Counted from the stretch's first letter, positions 1 through 9,232 are shown. The stretch is DNA of 64,000 nt from Fibrivirga algicola (GCF_011742925.1 NZ_WAEL01000005.1:248001-312000), one strand, 5' to 3'. The notes: a model not told the origin generated them from the sequence alone. A program made the numbers and translations.

Positions 1-141
1 TGTTTAACTAAAAGGTTTACCGGCCAAAATGGCAGAACCAAATGAATGATGCCTGCGTTTCCTGCCTTATTTTACGCAATGGTACTATAAGGATCAAAAT
101 AGGTAAGTCTAATGGATTACGGAGTTTAGCAGAAGGCAGTT
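1..141. other. Intergenic sequence downstream of mreD
   Basis: No reading frame here has a recognisable product. A penicillin-binding protein gene (mrdA) often follows mreD in this group, but its start is not visible before the window edge, so I make no call. Confidence 0.5.
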
Positions 142-648
142 TTATCGACGCGCGAAGAACTGAATCAGCGTAATGCTTAGTGTAGTAAACAGTGCGCTGG
201 CGATTGTGCGCAGCGCGGTGGGTAATAGCAGCGAAATACTGCCAGCCTCGATCAGAAATAAGGCGCTGTGATGGATGAAGACCAGCACGAACACATATTT
301 GAAAAAATCGGCGAAGCCCAACTCTTGTAACGTAAAGACCAGCCTGGCTTCCTGAATACGCTGATTCATCTGTACACGAATAACTAAAGGACGCACATAA
401 GCCATTAAAACGGTGGCGGCTGCATGGATACCCAGTGTATTGTAAAACGTATCGACGATAACGCCCGTGGCAAATGCGAGCAGTAACAACCAAGTCTGGC
501 TGAAATCGTTGGGCATCAGTAGAATACAGGCTACGTACAAAAAACAGAAGCCGTAATCGAATACTACCAGATTTCTAACAATGAGAATCTGTAGAACCAG
601 GTAGAGGAAAAAGAGGGAAACTAAAATCAGAATTTCGCGCAGGGTCAT
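142..648 (-). CDS. mreD: Rod shape-determining protein MreD
   Basis: A 168-residue, very hydrophobic protein with about five predicted membrane segments and no signal peptide, the usual size and character of MreD. MreD is an inner-membrane partner of MreC and MreB in the elongasome that directs lateral cell-wall synthesis. The call rests mainly on position: it is the third gene of an mreB-mreC-mreD run on one strand, 36 bp after mreC. The ATG at 648-646 follows the mreC stop and is the only good start. MreD diverges fast, so sequence alone would be weaker evidence. Confidence 0.88.
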   Translation of the reverse strand: MTLREILILVSLFFLYLVLQILIVRNLVVFDYGFCFLYVACILLMPNDFSQTWLLLLAFATGVIVDTFYNTLGIHAAATVLMAYVRPLVIRVQMNQRIQEARLVFTLQELGFADFFKYVFVLVFIHHSALFLIEAGSISLLLPTALRTIASALFTTLSITLIQFFARR

Positions 649-684
649 GTAATCGGTGGTAGATCGTTACGTACGTAGGTACCG

Positions 685-1524
685 CTATTTTTCGTTTTCA
701 ACCTGTTTTTCAAGCTGGCTCTGTTCGGCAGCCAGGTTGTTTTGCACGATGTAAACGTACGACAGGTTCCCGAAATTGGTCGAGAGGTCGATTGTCAGAT
801 CATGAAAGGTCTGGTTGGCCTGCACGCCAATAGAACGTACCCGCCCGATAAGGATACCCGGCGGAAACACCGAATTTTGATCTGATGTAACTACCGAATC
901 GCCCTTACTGACGGGCTTATAACGCGAAATGTCAAGCAAATCCATACGGGTGGGGTCACTACCCATCCAGCGGGCGGTACCAATCTCATTGGATCTGACA
1001 AGTCGGGCAGATACCCGAAATTCGGAATGCAGGATCGACGTGATGACGGAGAAATGTTCATTGCAGAAACGGACCCGACCCACAACTCCGGTTGGCGAAA
1101 TCACGCCCATACCAGGCTTTACTCCGTCGGCAGTCCCCTTGTCGATGGTTAAGTAATTATTGGCCAGCGTGGTCGTGTTATTGATCACTTTACCAACGGT
1201 GAATTCGAAACGGGTAGCGAAAATGGAGTCAGCTTTGTACAGCGGTGGACTCAGCAAGCTTCGTTCCTGTTGTCGTGCTGTCAGTTGGGTACGTAGGCGT
1301 AGGTTTTCGGCTGCTAGGTCAGAGTTGACCTGCCTGAGGTTCGTATACTCGTGGGCGGTATTCGACCAGGCGAGCATTTGCGCCGCATATCGGTTCGACG
1401 TGTTGAAGAAACTCGCGCTCCAGTAATTATTTGTGTTGATAATGAAGTAAAAGCACAGCACTTCCAGCAACACAAACAGAATGAAGTTGCGGCTTTGAGC
1501 AATAAAGGCAAAGAGTTGTTCCAA
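685..1524 (-). CDS. mreC: Rod shape-determining protein MreC
   Basis: A 279-residue bitopic protein: one membrane helix near residues 12-30, a coiled coil at about residues 60-90 (NLRQVNSDLAAENLRLRTQL), then the periplasmic beta-barrel region with the family pattern GMGVISPTGVVGRV. MreC scaffolds the elongation complex in the periplasm. No upstream in-frame ATG exists and the next ATG falls after the membrane helix, so the start is TTG at 1524-1522, giving the MEQLF N-terminus normal for this family. The gene follows mreB after a gap of 164 bp filled by a large inverted repeat. Confidence 0.95.
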   Translation of the reverse strand: MEQLFAFIAQSRNFILFVLLEVLCFYFIINTNNYWSASFFNTSNRYAAQMLAWSNTAHEYTNLRQVNSDLAAENLRLRTQLTARQQERSLLSPPLYKADSIFATRFEFTVGKVINNTTTLANNYLTIDKGTADGVKPGMGVISPTGVVGRVRFCNEHFSVITSILHSEFRVSARLVRSNEIGTARWMGSDPTRMDLLDISRYKPVSKGDSVVTSDQNSVFPPGILIGRVRSIGVQANQTFHDLTIDLSTNFGNLSYVYIVQNNLAAEQSQLEKQVENEK

Positions 1525-1580
1525 CGGGGAAGAATGGTTGTCTTGGCGGGGGCTTTTACTCAGTAAAGAAAGTAATGATG

Positions 1581-1669
1581 TTGCTTAATGAAGGCTCCGC
1601 GAGGCAGGCCCTTCGACAGGCTCGCGGAGCCTGTCGAAGGGCCTGCCTCGCGGAGCCTTCATTAAGCAA
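1581..1669. repeat. 43-bp-arm inverted repeat between mreB and mreC
   Basis: Positions 1581-1623 and 1627-1669 are perfect reverse complements, leaving a 3-base loop (GCG). The GC-rich core contains CCCTTCGACAGGCTC and GGCTCCGCGAGGCAGGCC. It starts 57 bp before the mreC start codon and ends 20 bp after the mreB stop. It could act as terminator, attenuator or transcript stabiliser, or be a mobile palindromic unit. There is no T-run following it on the minus strand of the kind expected for a simple Rho-independent terminator. Confidence 0.95.
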
Positions 1670-1688
1670 TACAACTAGTGCAAATAGA

Positions 1689-2714
1689 CTACGAAATCAG
1701 TACTGACTTGTAAAGATCGAGGTTTTTGATTACTTCACCAGTTCCCTTCACAACCGCTTTGAGTGGATCGTCGGCCACATGGATGGGCAACTTGGTTTTG
1801 CTGGCTAGCCGTTTGTCAAGGCCGTGGAGCAACGCACCACCACCGGTCAGGTGAATACCATTGGTGTAGATATCGGCCGACAGTTCGGGTGGTGATACCT
1901 CCAGGGCTTTCATGACAGCCTCCTCAATCTTCGAAATCGATTTGTCGAGGGCGTAAGCGATCTCGCTATAGGTAACCTTAATTTCTTTCGGAATACCCGT
2001 CATCAAATCGCGACCCCGGATTTCGTAATCGGCAGGTGGGTTATCGAGTTCGGGCAGGGCCGAGCCAACTTCCATTTTGATCTGTTCGGCCGAGCGCTCA
2101 CCAATCAGCAGGTTGTGCTCGCGACGCATGTAATCCACGATGTCGCGGGTAAATACGTCGCCGGCAATACGGATCGATTGTTCGCATACGATACCCGACA
2201 GGGCGATGACGGCAATTTCGGTAGTACCACCGCCGATATCGACGATCATGGTACCGTTAGGCTGGGTGATGTCGATACCGATGCCAATGGCGGCCGCGAT
2301 AGGTTCATGCACCATGTAGACCTCCTTGGCACCTGCGTGTTCGGCGGAGTCTTTCACGGCCCGTTTTTCTACTTCTGTAATGCCCGAGGGGATGCAGATG
2401 ACCATACGATGTGAGGGGGAGAATAGCCGGTTGCCCGACTCAATCATTTTAATCAACCCCCGAATCATCAACTCCGCTGCTGTAAAGTCAGCAATTACCC
2501 CGTCTTTCAGCGGGCGGATCGTCTTAATGTTTTCGTTTGTCTTTTCGTGCATCTGCATCGCCTTATGGCCTATCGCCAGCACTTTACCGCTGACTTTATC
2601 CATGGCGATGATCGACGGCTCATCAACTACAATACGGTCTTTATGAATAATAAGGGTGTTCGCCGTACCCAAATCAATGGCAATGTCGCTGGTCAAAAAA
2701 TTAAAAAGTCCCAT
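1689..2714 (-). CDS. mreB: Rod shape-determining protein MreB
   Basis: A 341-residue actin-fold ATPase. The phosphate-1 motif DLGTANT lies near residues 12-18, the phosphate-2 region VDIGGGTTEIAV follows at about 160, and the adenosine motif HLTGGGALLHG is near residue 290. MreB filaments under the inner membrane steer peptidoglycan synthesis and set rod shape. It is the first gene of the mreBCD set, starting at ATG 2714-2712. A TACTTTTG box 49 bp upstream is a candidate -7 element. Length and motifs are standard. Confidence 0.98.
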   Translation of the reverse strand: MGLFNFLTSDIAIDLGTANTLIIHKDRIVVDEPSIIAMDKVSGKVLAIGHKAMQMHEKTNENIKTIRPLKDGVIADFTAAELMIRGLIKMIESGNRLFSPSHRMVICIPSGITEVEKRAVKDSAEHAGAKEVYMVHEPIAAAIGIGIDITQPNGTMIVDIGGGTTEIAVIALSGIVCEQSIRIAGDVFTRDIVDYMRREHNLLIGERSAEQIKMEVGSALPELDNPPADYEIRGRDLMTGIPKEIKVTYSEIAYALDKSISKIEEAVMKALEVSPPELSADIYTNGIHLTGGGALLHGLDKRLASKTKLPIHVADDPLKAVVKGTGEVIKNLDLYKSVLIS

Positions 2715-2762
2715 TTCAGGCTGGTTACGTATAGATGCTATGCTGAAGTTCTAAACAATACA

Positions 2763-2770
2763 CAAAAGTA
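2763..2770 (-). promoter_or_regulatory. Candidate -7 box for mreB
   Basis: Read on the minus strand this is TACTTTTG, which fits the Bacteroidota -7 consensus TAnnTTTG. No clear TTG -33 element lies 19-21 bp upstream, so the call is tentative. Confidence 0.35.
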
Positions 2771-2846
2771 GGGATAATAAAAGGAAACTTTAGCCCACTA
2801 CTTGTGTGGACTTTTCTTTTTACATGTGATTGTCAGCCTATAAACG

Positions 2847-2884
2847 CCAAACCCGCCCGAACTGAGGTGTGCGGGCGGGTTTGG
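2847..2884 (-). terminator. Terminator of the Hc1-like gene
   Basis: Arms CCAAACCCGCCCG (2847-2859) and CGGGCGGGTTTGG (2872-2884) form a 13-bp stem with a 12-base loop, 24 bp after the stop of the small gene at 2908. The T-tract is short, so termination strength is uncertain. Confidence 0.7.
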
Positions 2885-2907
2885 TTAATGAGAGCAAGAA
2901 AAACTAA

Positions 2908-3090
2908 CTATTTTGCAGCAGCGTTTTTCTGGTCCTGAACTTCTGAACGGATCTGCTGGGCCATTGTTTTCAGGTCCTGCATACCTTTCCGTACACGAGT
3001 TCCGGCAGCCTGATTCTTCTTGTCATAGAACTTATCGAAGTCGCCTTCTAGTGACATAATCAGGTTTTTTACTTCCTCAAAGCGTGTCAT
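2908..3090 (-). CDS. Histone H1-like (Hc1-type) small protein
   Basis: A 60-residue, lysine-rich, highly charged helical protein starting MTRFEEVKNLIMSLEGDF and ending DQKNAAAK. It resembles the short Hc1-type histone-like proteins common in Bacteroidota, which are thought to bind and compact DNA. It is monocistronic: a promoter lies upstream and a strong hairpin follows the stop. The long lysine/alanine tail of some Hc1 proteins is missing, so DNA binding is inferred from family resemblance only. Confidence 0.75.
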   Translation of the reverse strand: MTRFEEVKNLIMSLEGDFDKFYDKKNQAAGTRVRKGMQDLKTMAQQIRSEVQDQKNAAAK

Positions 3091-3147
3091 ACGATTGGGG
3101 TTTAAGTGTGAAAAGTGCTTAAATGCGCTGAAAACGCGTATTTGAGC

Positions 3148-3177
3148 GAAATATAGTTATTCTGACATACACCGCAA
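3148..3177 (-). promoter_or_regulatory. Promoter of the Hc1-like gene
   Basis: On the minus strand TTG (3177-3175), a 19-bp spacer and TATATTTC (3155-3148) match the Bacteroidota pattern TTG-N19-TAnnTTTG with one mismatch in the -7 box. It lies 58 bp upstream of the start codon. Confidence 0.55.
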
Positions 3178-3226
3178 GAGCGCAGTCAAAAAAATAACCG
3201 AATAATACAACTTAAACCCCTATCCC

Positions 3227-4531
3227 TTACTCAGCGGCTGACTCAGTGACAGCCGTCTGTGCCAATTCGTCCACTCCGGCCGGATTTTGCTGTGTATAGT
3301 AGCCGTTTTTCAGTTTTTCGACTATTTCGCTGAAAACGGTCAACGTATACGCTACATCGTCGAGCGAATGGGCCGCTGTTGGAATAACCCGAAGCATAAT
3401 TACTTCCTTCGGAACAACCGGGTACGTAACAATTGAGCAGAAAATACCATAGCTCTCACGGAGTTCGCGTACCATGGCTGTTGCCGCTACAATGCCACCA
3501 TCATTTTGCAACAGGACAGGCGTAACCGGTGAGGTTGTTTCGCCAATATCGAAACCACGTTCACGCAGACCGCTTTGCAGCGCCCGAACGTTTTCCCACA
3601 ATTTCTCCCGCAGTTCAGGATGCTTCTTGATCATCTCCAGCCGCTTCATGGCGCCAACAACGAGTGGCATCGGCAGTGCTTTGGCGTAAATCTGCGACCG
3701 CATGTTGTACTTCAGGTACATGATCACGTCGGCATCAGCGGCTACAAAAGCGCCGATTGACGCCATCGACTTAGCGAAGGTTGAGAAGTATACATCGATA
3801 CCGTCCTGGCAACCGAAATGCTCACCAACACCAGCGCCCGTAGCCCCCATAGTACCGAACCCGTGTGCGTCATCGACGAAAAGCCGGAAATTGTATTTTT
3901 CCTTCAGGGCAACGATTTTGTCCAGGCTACCTACTTTACCCGACATGCCAAAAACGCCTTCGCTGATTACGAGGATTCCGCCGCCAGTCTCTTCCACTTT
4001 CTTTGTAGCCCGCTTCAGGTTAGTTTCCAGGCTGGCCATGTCGTTATGGTTGAACTTGTAGTAGTCACCCATCTTGGCTTTATGCAGCCGGATACCGTCG
4101 ATAATACAGGCATGGCACTCGGCATCGTATACAATAATGTCGCGGCGATCAACCAACGATTCGATAGCGGACATAACGCCCTGGTACCCGAAATTGAGCA
4201 GGAATGCGTCTTGTTTGCTAACGAACTGGGCTAGCTGCTGCTCCAATTCTTCGTGCATGTCGCTATTACCAGACATCAGGCGCGCACCCATTGGGTAGGC
4301 TAGACCCCAGTCGGCAGCGGCCTTTGCATCGGCTTCGCGCACCTCGGGGTGGTTGGCAAGGCCTAAATAGTTATTCAGGCTCCAGTTGAGCATCTTCTTG
4401 CCGAAGAAGGTCATATGGGGGCCAAGTTCACCTGTCAGTTTAGGAAAAGCGAAGTAGTGATGCCCGTTAAATAACTTAGAATTCGAGCCGATGGGGCCGA
4501 GATTACTGCGGAGTTTCTCAAATAAATCCAC
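3227..4531 (-). CDS. PLP-dependent alpha-oxoamine synthase (SPT/KBL-like)
   Basis: A 434-residue fold-type I PLP enzyme of the alpha-oxoamine synthase family, which joins an amino acid to an acyl-CoA with loss of CO2 (serine palmitoyltransferase, 2-amino-3-ketobutyrate-CoA ligase, AONS). Visible features are the ring-stacking histidine in DAECHACIIDG (H140), the cofactor motif DDAHGFG (D220-H223), and the PLP lysine in STFAKSMASIG (K254). Bacteroidota make sphingolipids, so serine palmitoyltransferase is attractive, but the substrate cannot be read from sequence. The start is GTG at 4531-4529. A promoter lies about 50 bp upstream. Confidence 0.8.
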   Translation of the reverse strand: MDLFEKLRSNLGPIGSNSKLFNGHHYFAFPKLTGELGPHMTFFGKKMLNWSLNNYLGLANHPEVREADAKAAADWGLAYPMGARLMSGNSDMHEELEQQLAQFVSKQDAFLLNFGYQGVMSAIESLVDRRDIIVYDAECHACIIDGIRLHKAKMGDYYKFNHNDMASLETNLKRATKKVEETGGGILVISEGVFGMSGKVGSLDKIVALKEKYNFRLFVDDAHGFGTMGATGAGVGEHFGCQDGIDVYFSTFAKSMASIGAFVAADADVIMYLKYNMRSQIYAKALPMPLVVGAMKRLEMIKKHPELREKLWENVRALQSGLRERGFDIGETTSPVTPVLLQNDGGIVAATAMVRELRESYGIFCSIVTYPVVPKEVIMLRVIPTAAHSLDDVAYTLTVFSEIVEKLKNGYYTQQNPAGVDELAQTAVTESAAE

Positions 4532-4581
4532 TTTATGATGCCGTTTTTGGGCCTAAAGCCCTGTTTTCGATCTATTTAGTG

Positions 4582-4610
4582 CAAAAATAGAAAAAAGAGT
4601 TAAGAGTCAA
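4582..4610 (-). promoter_or_regulatory. Promoter of the oxoamine synthase gene
   Basis: On the minus strand TTG (4610-4608), an 18-bp spacer and TATTTTTG (4589-4582). The remainder of the 4532-4740 gap is purine-rich and includes a small perfect hairpin, AGGAGG-CGAT-CCTCCT, at 4671-4686. Confidence 0.55.
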
Positions 4611-4740
4611 GAATTAAGATAAAAGAGATGAGAGACAAGCGTTGAAAAGCAAGCGGTAAGAAGTGATATAAGGAGGCGATCCTCCTGCATAAAGCAAAGA
4701 GATGCTTATCCGCTGCTTCTCAGTTCTTGTCGTCCAGGTT

Positions 4741-6411
4741 TTAATTCAAAACAGGGTGTTTTTTATGCCACTCTGTCGCATCCTGATACGCTTTTGCCAC
4801 GGCCAGCACAGACCCTTCGGCGAAAAGTTGGCCATTGATCGTAATGCTGGTAAGCGTCTGCTGCGCGTTGAAACCATTTGGTAACACCACGCAGGGGTGA
4901 CCCGTCAGGTTGGTCAATTGCAGGTTGCCCCCCGCATAAGCAGGCGTGATGTACACGTCGACCTGCGCCTTCTTCAGCACATCGTACATTTGGTTGATGA
5001 GCTGGGTACGTATGCGGTTGGCCTGTAGGTATTCAACGGCCGGAATGTAACGCGACGACCGGAACTCGTTGGGCCAGGCCGATTTGCCCTGTCGTACCAT
5101 CAGACTGTCCCGGTCTGAGCGCGTGAGTTCATCAAAGGCGGCGGCGCCTTCAACCCCGATGATCATGGTCAGTGCAGCGTAACGGAAGGGGGGAAGCTCA
5201 ATCGGAACGAGCGTGGCGCCAAGCTTTTTCAGCATATCGAGCGTAGCCTGGTCGTTGGCTTTGTTGGGGTACGTGCTGTCGAATGCTTTCTGCACGACGC
5301 CAATCCGAACCCCTTTCAGCGAGGCCATTGGTGCGTAGCGAAACGGTGCGTTCATAACCGTGGGGTCGAGGTGGTCAGGGCCCTGTATAGCGTTGAATAC
5401 CAAGGCGCAATCTTCAACGGTGCGGGCCATTGGGCCAATCTTGTCCATCGACCACGACAGGGCCATAGCACCGTAGCGGCTCACCCGTCCGTAGGTTGGG
5501 CGCAAACCGGTGATGCCGCAAACCGTTGACGGTGACACAATGGAACCGAGTGTTTCGGTGCCGATAGCGAACGGTAGTAGCCCCGCTGATACCGTACTGC
5601 CCGAACCCGCCGATGAACCGCTGGAGCCCAGCTCCGATTTCCAGGGGTTACGGCTTTTGCCGCCGAACCACACATCGCCCATGGCCAGTTCGCCCATGGC
5701 TAGCTTGGCGCAAAGCACAGCGCCGGCATCTTCCAACTTCTTAATAACGGTAGCGTCGTAATCAAGCACCTGATCTTTGTAAGGCACCGATCCCCAGGTT
5801 GTTTTGTATCCCCGGCGGGCCAGTAGGTCTTTAGCGCCATAAGGAATACCGTGCAGCGGCCCCCGGTACTTGCCCGCTTTGAGTTCCGCATCGGCGCGGC
5901 GTGCCTGTTCAAGGGCTAGTTCCTCCGTAAGGGTAATGACATTGAACAGCGTTGGCCCGTAGGTCTTCAGCCGGGTCAGGAAAAACTGCGTGAGCGCTTC
6001 CGACGAAATCTGTTTCGTGCGGATCAATTCGCCCAATTGTGCTACGGTGTAGAAAGCCAGATCGTCGCGGTTGGCGGGCATACGTACCTGACCTGGCAGG
6101 GTTGACGCCTTGAACGAGCTCGCGCCTGTAGGCATGACAAAGCCTGTAGGCAGGGGGTTGAAGTAGAGGGCGGGGGCTACATCGTTGGTTAACTTAACCG
6201 TGCGGATGGTTTCGAAGTCGCGGCGCTGATCGTTCAGGTTATCGACCATCGAATCGCACTCGGCTTTGGTAAACGACAGGCCGAATAGTTTGGCCCCCAC
6301 ATCGGCCATCTCGGCAGTGATAGGCTGCTTGGGGTCGTCGTAGCGGGTAATGAACGCACCCGCGGCGAAACTAACGGCGCAGATGAGCAGAAGACGTACT
6401 TGTTTGTGCAT
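4741..6411 (-). CDS. Amidase signature family protein, exported or membrane-anchored
   Basis: A 556-residue amidase-signature hydrolase of the Ser-Ser-Lys class. The catalytic lysine is in IPYGAKDLL (K194), the serine/glycine-rich motif GSSGSSAGSGSTV is at about 262-274, and the nucleophile is probably S290 in GTETLGSI. Residues 1-20 form a hydrophobic signal or anchor, so it likely acts in the periplasm and is not the GatA subunit of the tRNA amidotransferase. Substrate unknown. It precedes a separate transcription unit, and 50 bp separate it from the thioredoxin-like gene upstream, so the two may be cotranscribed. Confidence 0.88.
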   Translation of the reverse strand: MHKQVRLLLICAVSFAAGAFITRYDDPKQPITAEMADVGAKLFGLSFTKAECDSMVDNLNDQRRDFETIRTVKLTNDVAPALYFNPLPTGFVMPTGASSFKASTLPGQVRMPANRDDLAFYTVAQLGELIRTKQISSEALTQFFLTRLKTYGPTLFNVITLTEELALEQARRADAELKAGKYRGPLHGIPYGAKDLLARRGYKTTWGSVPYKDQVLDYDATVIKKLEDAGAVLCAKLAMGELAMGDVWFGGKSRNPWKSELGSSGSSAGSGSTVSAGLLPFAIGTETLGSIVSPSTVCGITGLRPTYGRVSRYGAMALSWSMDKIGPMARTVEDCALVFNAIQGPDHLDPTVMNAPFRYAPMASLKGVRIGVVQKAFDSTYPNKANDQATLDMLKKLGATLVPIELPPFRYAALTMIIGVEGAAAFDELTRSDRDSLMVRQGKSAWPNEFRSSRYIPAVEYLQANRIRTQLINQMYDVLKKAQVDVYITPAYAGGNLQLTNLTGHPCVVLPNGFNAQQTLTSITINGQLFAEGSVLAVAKAYQDATEWHKKHPVLN

Positions 6412-6461
6412 GAAGTTGACTGGTTGTCTGGACCTTAAATATAGGTCAACAAAGCCAGAAA

Positions 6462-7049
6462 CTACTTCCCGCTCGCTGGCGTAGGCATGGCAGGCTGGAA
6501 CTCTTTCACGTATGTACCTGCCTTGAATGAGTCGAAGGGCTCTTTAGCCTGGTAGTTACCGCCGAAATACGTAATGATCTGGTGAAACATCCGCGGCTCC
6601 AGATACCCGGCGATGGGCTGAATCATCGCCATTTTTTCGTCAAGAAACACCGTTGAAGGGTAGCTCATTTTACCCTGTAGCAGGTTGATGGCTAGTTGAT
6701 GCGCACTGCCCTGCTTGCGGAATGTCTGTCCGCCAACGGTGATGTCGGCCTCCTGTTCGGCATCGAGCTTTACGGCGTAGAAGTGGGCGTTCACGTAGTC
6801 GATGATGGCAGGTTGGGTGAACGTTTTCTGGTCCATCACCTTGCACCAGCCGCACCAGCCTGTATAGACGTCGATAATGATTTTGCGCGGCGCTTTCTGG
6901 TTTAGTTCAAACGCTTCCCTGAAGCTGATCCAGTTTATTTTTTTGCCCTCTCTAACAGCCAGAGGTGTTACCGTGGGCTCGGCTGACGGACGAAAGGAGG
7001 GAAGTAGGCCAACGAGCAATAAGACGAAGAATAAAGCAGGCAGACGCAT
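6462..7049 (-). CDS. Secreted thioredoxin-like protein (CGWC motif)
   Basis: A 195-residue protein with a signal peptide (MRLPALFFVLLLVGLLPSF) and a thioredoxin fold whose active site is GWCGWCKVMD (C66 and C69). The region KIIIDVYTGWCGWC followed by FLDEKMAMIQPIAGYL is the pattern of the DUF255/thioredoxin_7 group. It probably reduces or isomerises disulfides in the periplasm. The amidase gene lies 50 bp downstream on the same strand. The partner protein is unknown. Confidence 0.88.
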   Translation of the reverse strand: MRLPALFFVLLLVGLLPSFRPSAEPTVTPLAVREGKKINWISFREAFELNQKAPRKIIIDVYTGWCGWCKVMDQKTFTQPAIIDYVNAHFYAVKLDAEQEADITVGGQTFRKQGSAHQLAINLLQGKMSYPSTVFLDEKMAMIQPIAGYLEPRMFHQIITYFGGNYQAKEPFDSFKAGTYVKEFQPAMPTPASGK

Positions 7050-7166
7050 GAGTTGAGTTAGGGGAGGATGATCTGTATACGCTACTTAACGGCAAAAAGC
7101 GGGCCGGAATTGTTAGGCTAACCCGTCACCAGCCCAATGCATAATTACCTTTACCTCAGTAGTTTG

Positions 7167-7196
7167 TTGCACCATAGGTACGTCCGTTTATTTTTG
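7167..7196 (+). promoter_or_regulatory. Promoter of the histidine kinase gene
   Basis: TTG (7167-7169), a 19-bp spacer and TATTTTTG (7189-7196) match the Bacteroidota promoter consensus. The predicted transcript start leaves a leader of only about 10-15 bases before the ATG at 7217. Confidence 0.65.
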
Positions 7197-7216
7197 GAAA
7201 TAACCTGATGTGAGTC

Positions 7217-9232
7217 ATGCGGATCTGGTGGCTGACCGGTCTTCTCCTTTTTTTCTGCTTGTGTATGCCGATTCGGGCTTACGCCCAGAGAGCTGATGCC
7301 GTGGTTCTGACCGACACAGACGATCTAAGGGCACCTGTGTCTACTGATGGAACAATAGAATTCTTTATTGACTCAACCAGACAGCAAACGTTGGCAGCCG
7401 TGGTGCATCAGGCCTTTTTGCCCATAGGTCGGATGATCCCTAATGCGGGTTATACTGGGGCGACGGCCCACCCCAACCCCATCTGGATTCGCTTCAGGCT
7501 GCAGAACGCCACGCACCAGCAGAAACGGCTTTATGCCCGGATCAGTTTTTGGTGCTTCGACTCGCTTCAACTGATCACCGTTGATCCGGTCCGCGATTCT
7601 GTGCTTACAATATCACCCATACTCGGCTGGCGAACTCCCGTTGGTGCCCGCCCTATTCTGGACCGCTATTTTTCCTTCCCGATCAACGTACCTGCCGGGG
7701 CAGACTACTTTGTGTATCTGCGGGTGTTTAAGCTGCGCGGTACGCAGGTAATTCCCCTGGTGCTGTGGCAAGAAGCCGGGTATGCCGCTAACATGCCGCG
7801 TGAATACCTTTTTTGGGGCGGTGTTCTGTTATCGTTACTCTTCGTTGGTGTGATGAGCCTGTTCTTTTTCATCACAACCCGCGACTCTATTTATTGGAGC
7901 TATATGTTCTGCGTATTGTGCCTGATCGGGTTCTTCTTCATTAACGATGGATTCATGAACCAGTTTGCCTTTAACGCTCAATTCTGGTTGCCCCGGCAAA
8001 ATATCTACTTTCTGTTCCCACTGTTGCTGTTCTATTCACAGCTGGTTTTCATTCGCATATTCTTATCCCTGAAACGAACGCCCGCTCGCTGGTTGCATCA
8101 ACTAAGTTCGATCTGCTTACTAGCGGGCCTGGGATGCCTGCTGATGCTTACCGCCGAAATATGGGGTGCGTACTCAGAAGCGTTGGAGATAACATTTTCT
8201 CGTCTTTTTGTTCTGCTCTATTGGTTGCCCATGCCGCTGATTGGCGCTTTTGTGTTGGTCAGTATCAGAAAGCGCTATTACGTGAGTGCGGGGTGGTTGT
8301 ATTTAGTAGCAGTATCGCCTTTTTACCTGCTCAATTTTGGACAGGTGCTGGCCAATTTTGGGCTGATACCTACCTACGGGCCTGTTGTCGATTTTCAGTG
8401 GTATGCTGTGGCAGCACTTTTTGAAGTGCTTGCTTTAACGTTCGGGCTGGCGTATCGCTATAAGTTGATGCGCGACAGGAACGATCGGCTGCTTCGAAGT
8501 CAGCGCGAAAAAGAACGTACCTCGTATGCCAGCGAAGTGCAGTCGTTGGCCCTCAGGAATACTATGTTGGAGGAAAAGGAGCGCATTGCCCGCGATCTGC
8601 ATGATAATGTAGGTGCGCAACTGGCTCTGATGATCACCAGTCTATTGCACATTAGCCACCAAGCTGAGCAGGTGCCGGTAAGTACTGGTCAAGAAAACAG
8701 GCAGGATAACGGTGCTCAACCACTTCGCCTTGCCGATGAACTGCGGACGGTAGTAGGTTACGCCCGGGAGGCTATCCGCACGCTTCGGGAAACAATCTGG
8801 GCAATCAACCAGGAGAGTTTCACAATTGATGAATTCGAAGAACGACTCAATCAGTATGTTAACAGGTACGTTCAGCAACTCAACGGACTTGAAGTTGATG
8901 TACGAATTGAGGGTGATCCTGGTGAGCCGCTTTCATCAGTTCAGGTGCTCAATTTTTTTCGGATTGTGCAGGAGGCACTCAGCAATGTGGTCAAGCATGC
9001 TCAGGCGACACACGCTGATGTCTGGCTGACCATTCGGTCTAATGGTGCTTTTCACCTCACAATTCACGATAATGGCCGTGGCTTAAATGAAGTCGTTGCT
9101 GAAGGTGGCGATCGGCATTATGGCATTCATAACATGAAGCGGCGTGCCGAAGAGTTGGGCGCTCAGTTTAGGGTCTACGCCCACAACGGTACTGTTGTGG
9201 ATGTAGTGCGGAGAAGTGCTGATAAAGGATAA
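7217..9232 (+). CDS. 7TMR-DISM sensor histidine kinase (NarX/LytS-like HisKA_3 type)
   Basis: A 671-residue sensor kinase. A signal peptide is followed by a periplasmic 7TMR-DISM extracellular domain (about 30-180), seven membrane helices (about 195-410), a short coiled coil, the HisKA_3 dimerisation motif ERIARDLHDNVGAQ with phospho-acceptor H462, and an HATPase_c domain with N box FFRIVQEALSNVVKHA and G box HDNGRGL. Kinases of this type normally phosphorylate a LuxR-family regulator. None lies next to it in this window, so the kinase is an orphan here. The ligand is unknown. Confidence 0.92.
   Translation: MRIWWLTGLLLFFCLCMPIRAYAQRADAVVLTDTDDLRAPVSTDGTIEFFIDSTRQQTLAAVVHQAFLPIGRMIPNAGYTGATAHPNPIWIRFRLQNATHQQKRLYARISFWCFDSLQLITVDPVRDSVLTISPILGWRTPVGARPILDRYFSFPINVPAGADYFVYLRVFKLRGTQVIPLVLWQEAGYAANMPREYLFWGGVLLSLLFVGVMSLFFFITTRDSIYWSYMFCVLCLIGFFFINDGFMNQFAFNAQFWLPRQNIYFLFPLLLFYSQLVFIRIFLSLKRTPARWLHQLSSICLLAGLGCLLMLTAEIWGAYSEALEITFSRLFVLLYWLPMPLIGAFVLVSIRKRYYVSAGWLYLVAVSPFYLLNFGQVLANFGLIPTYGPVVDFQWYAVAALFEVLALTFGLAYRYKLMRDRNDRLLRSQREKERTSYASEVQSLALRNTMLEEKERIARDLHDNVGAQLALMITSLLHISHQAEQVPVSTGQENRQDNGAQPLRLADELRTVVGYAREAIRTLRETIWAINQESFTIDEFEERLNQYVNRYVQQLNGLEVDVRIEGDPGEPLSSVQVLNFFRIVQEALSNVVKHAQATHADVWLTIRSNGAFHLTIHDNGRGLNEVVAEGGDRHYGIHNMKRRAEELGAQFRVYAHNGTVVDVVRRSADKG

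Noticed and set aside
17-493. A 158-codon minus-strand frame across the mreD region
   Set aside because: It lies in another frame over mreD, has no hydrophobic pattern or domain, and mreD is well supported by context.
2990-3002. A near match to the 12-bp element word within the Hc1-like gene
   Set aside because: It differs at two positions, is inside a coding region and is far from the element, so chance is likely.
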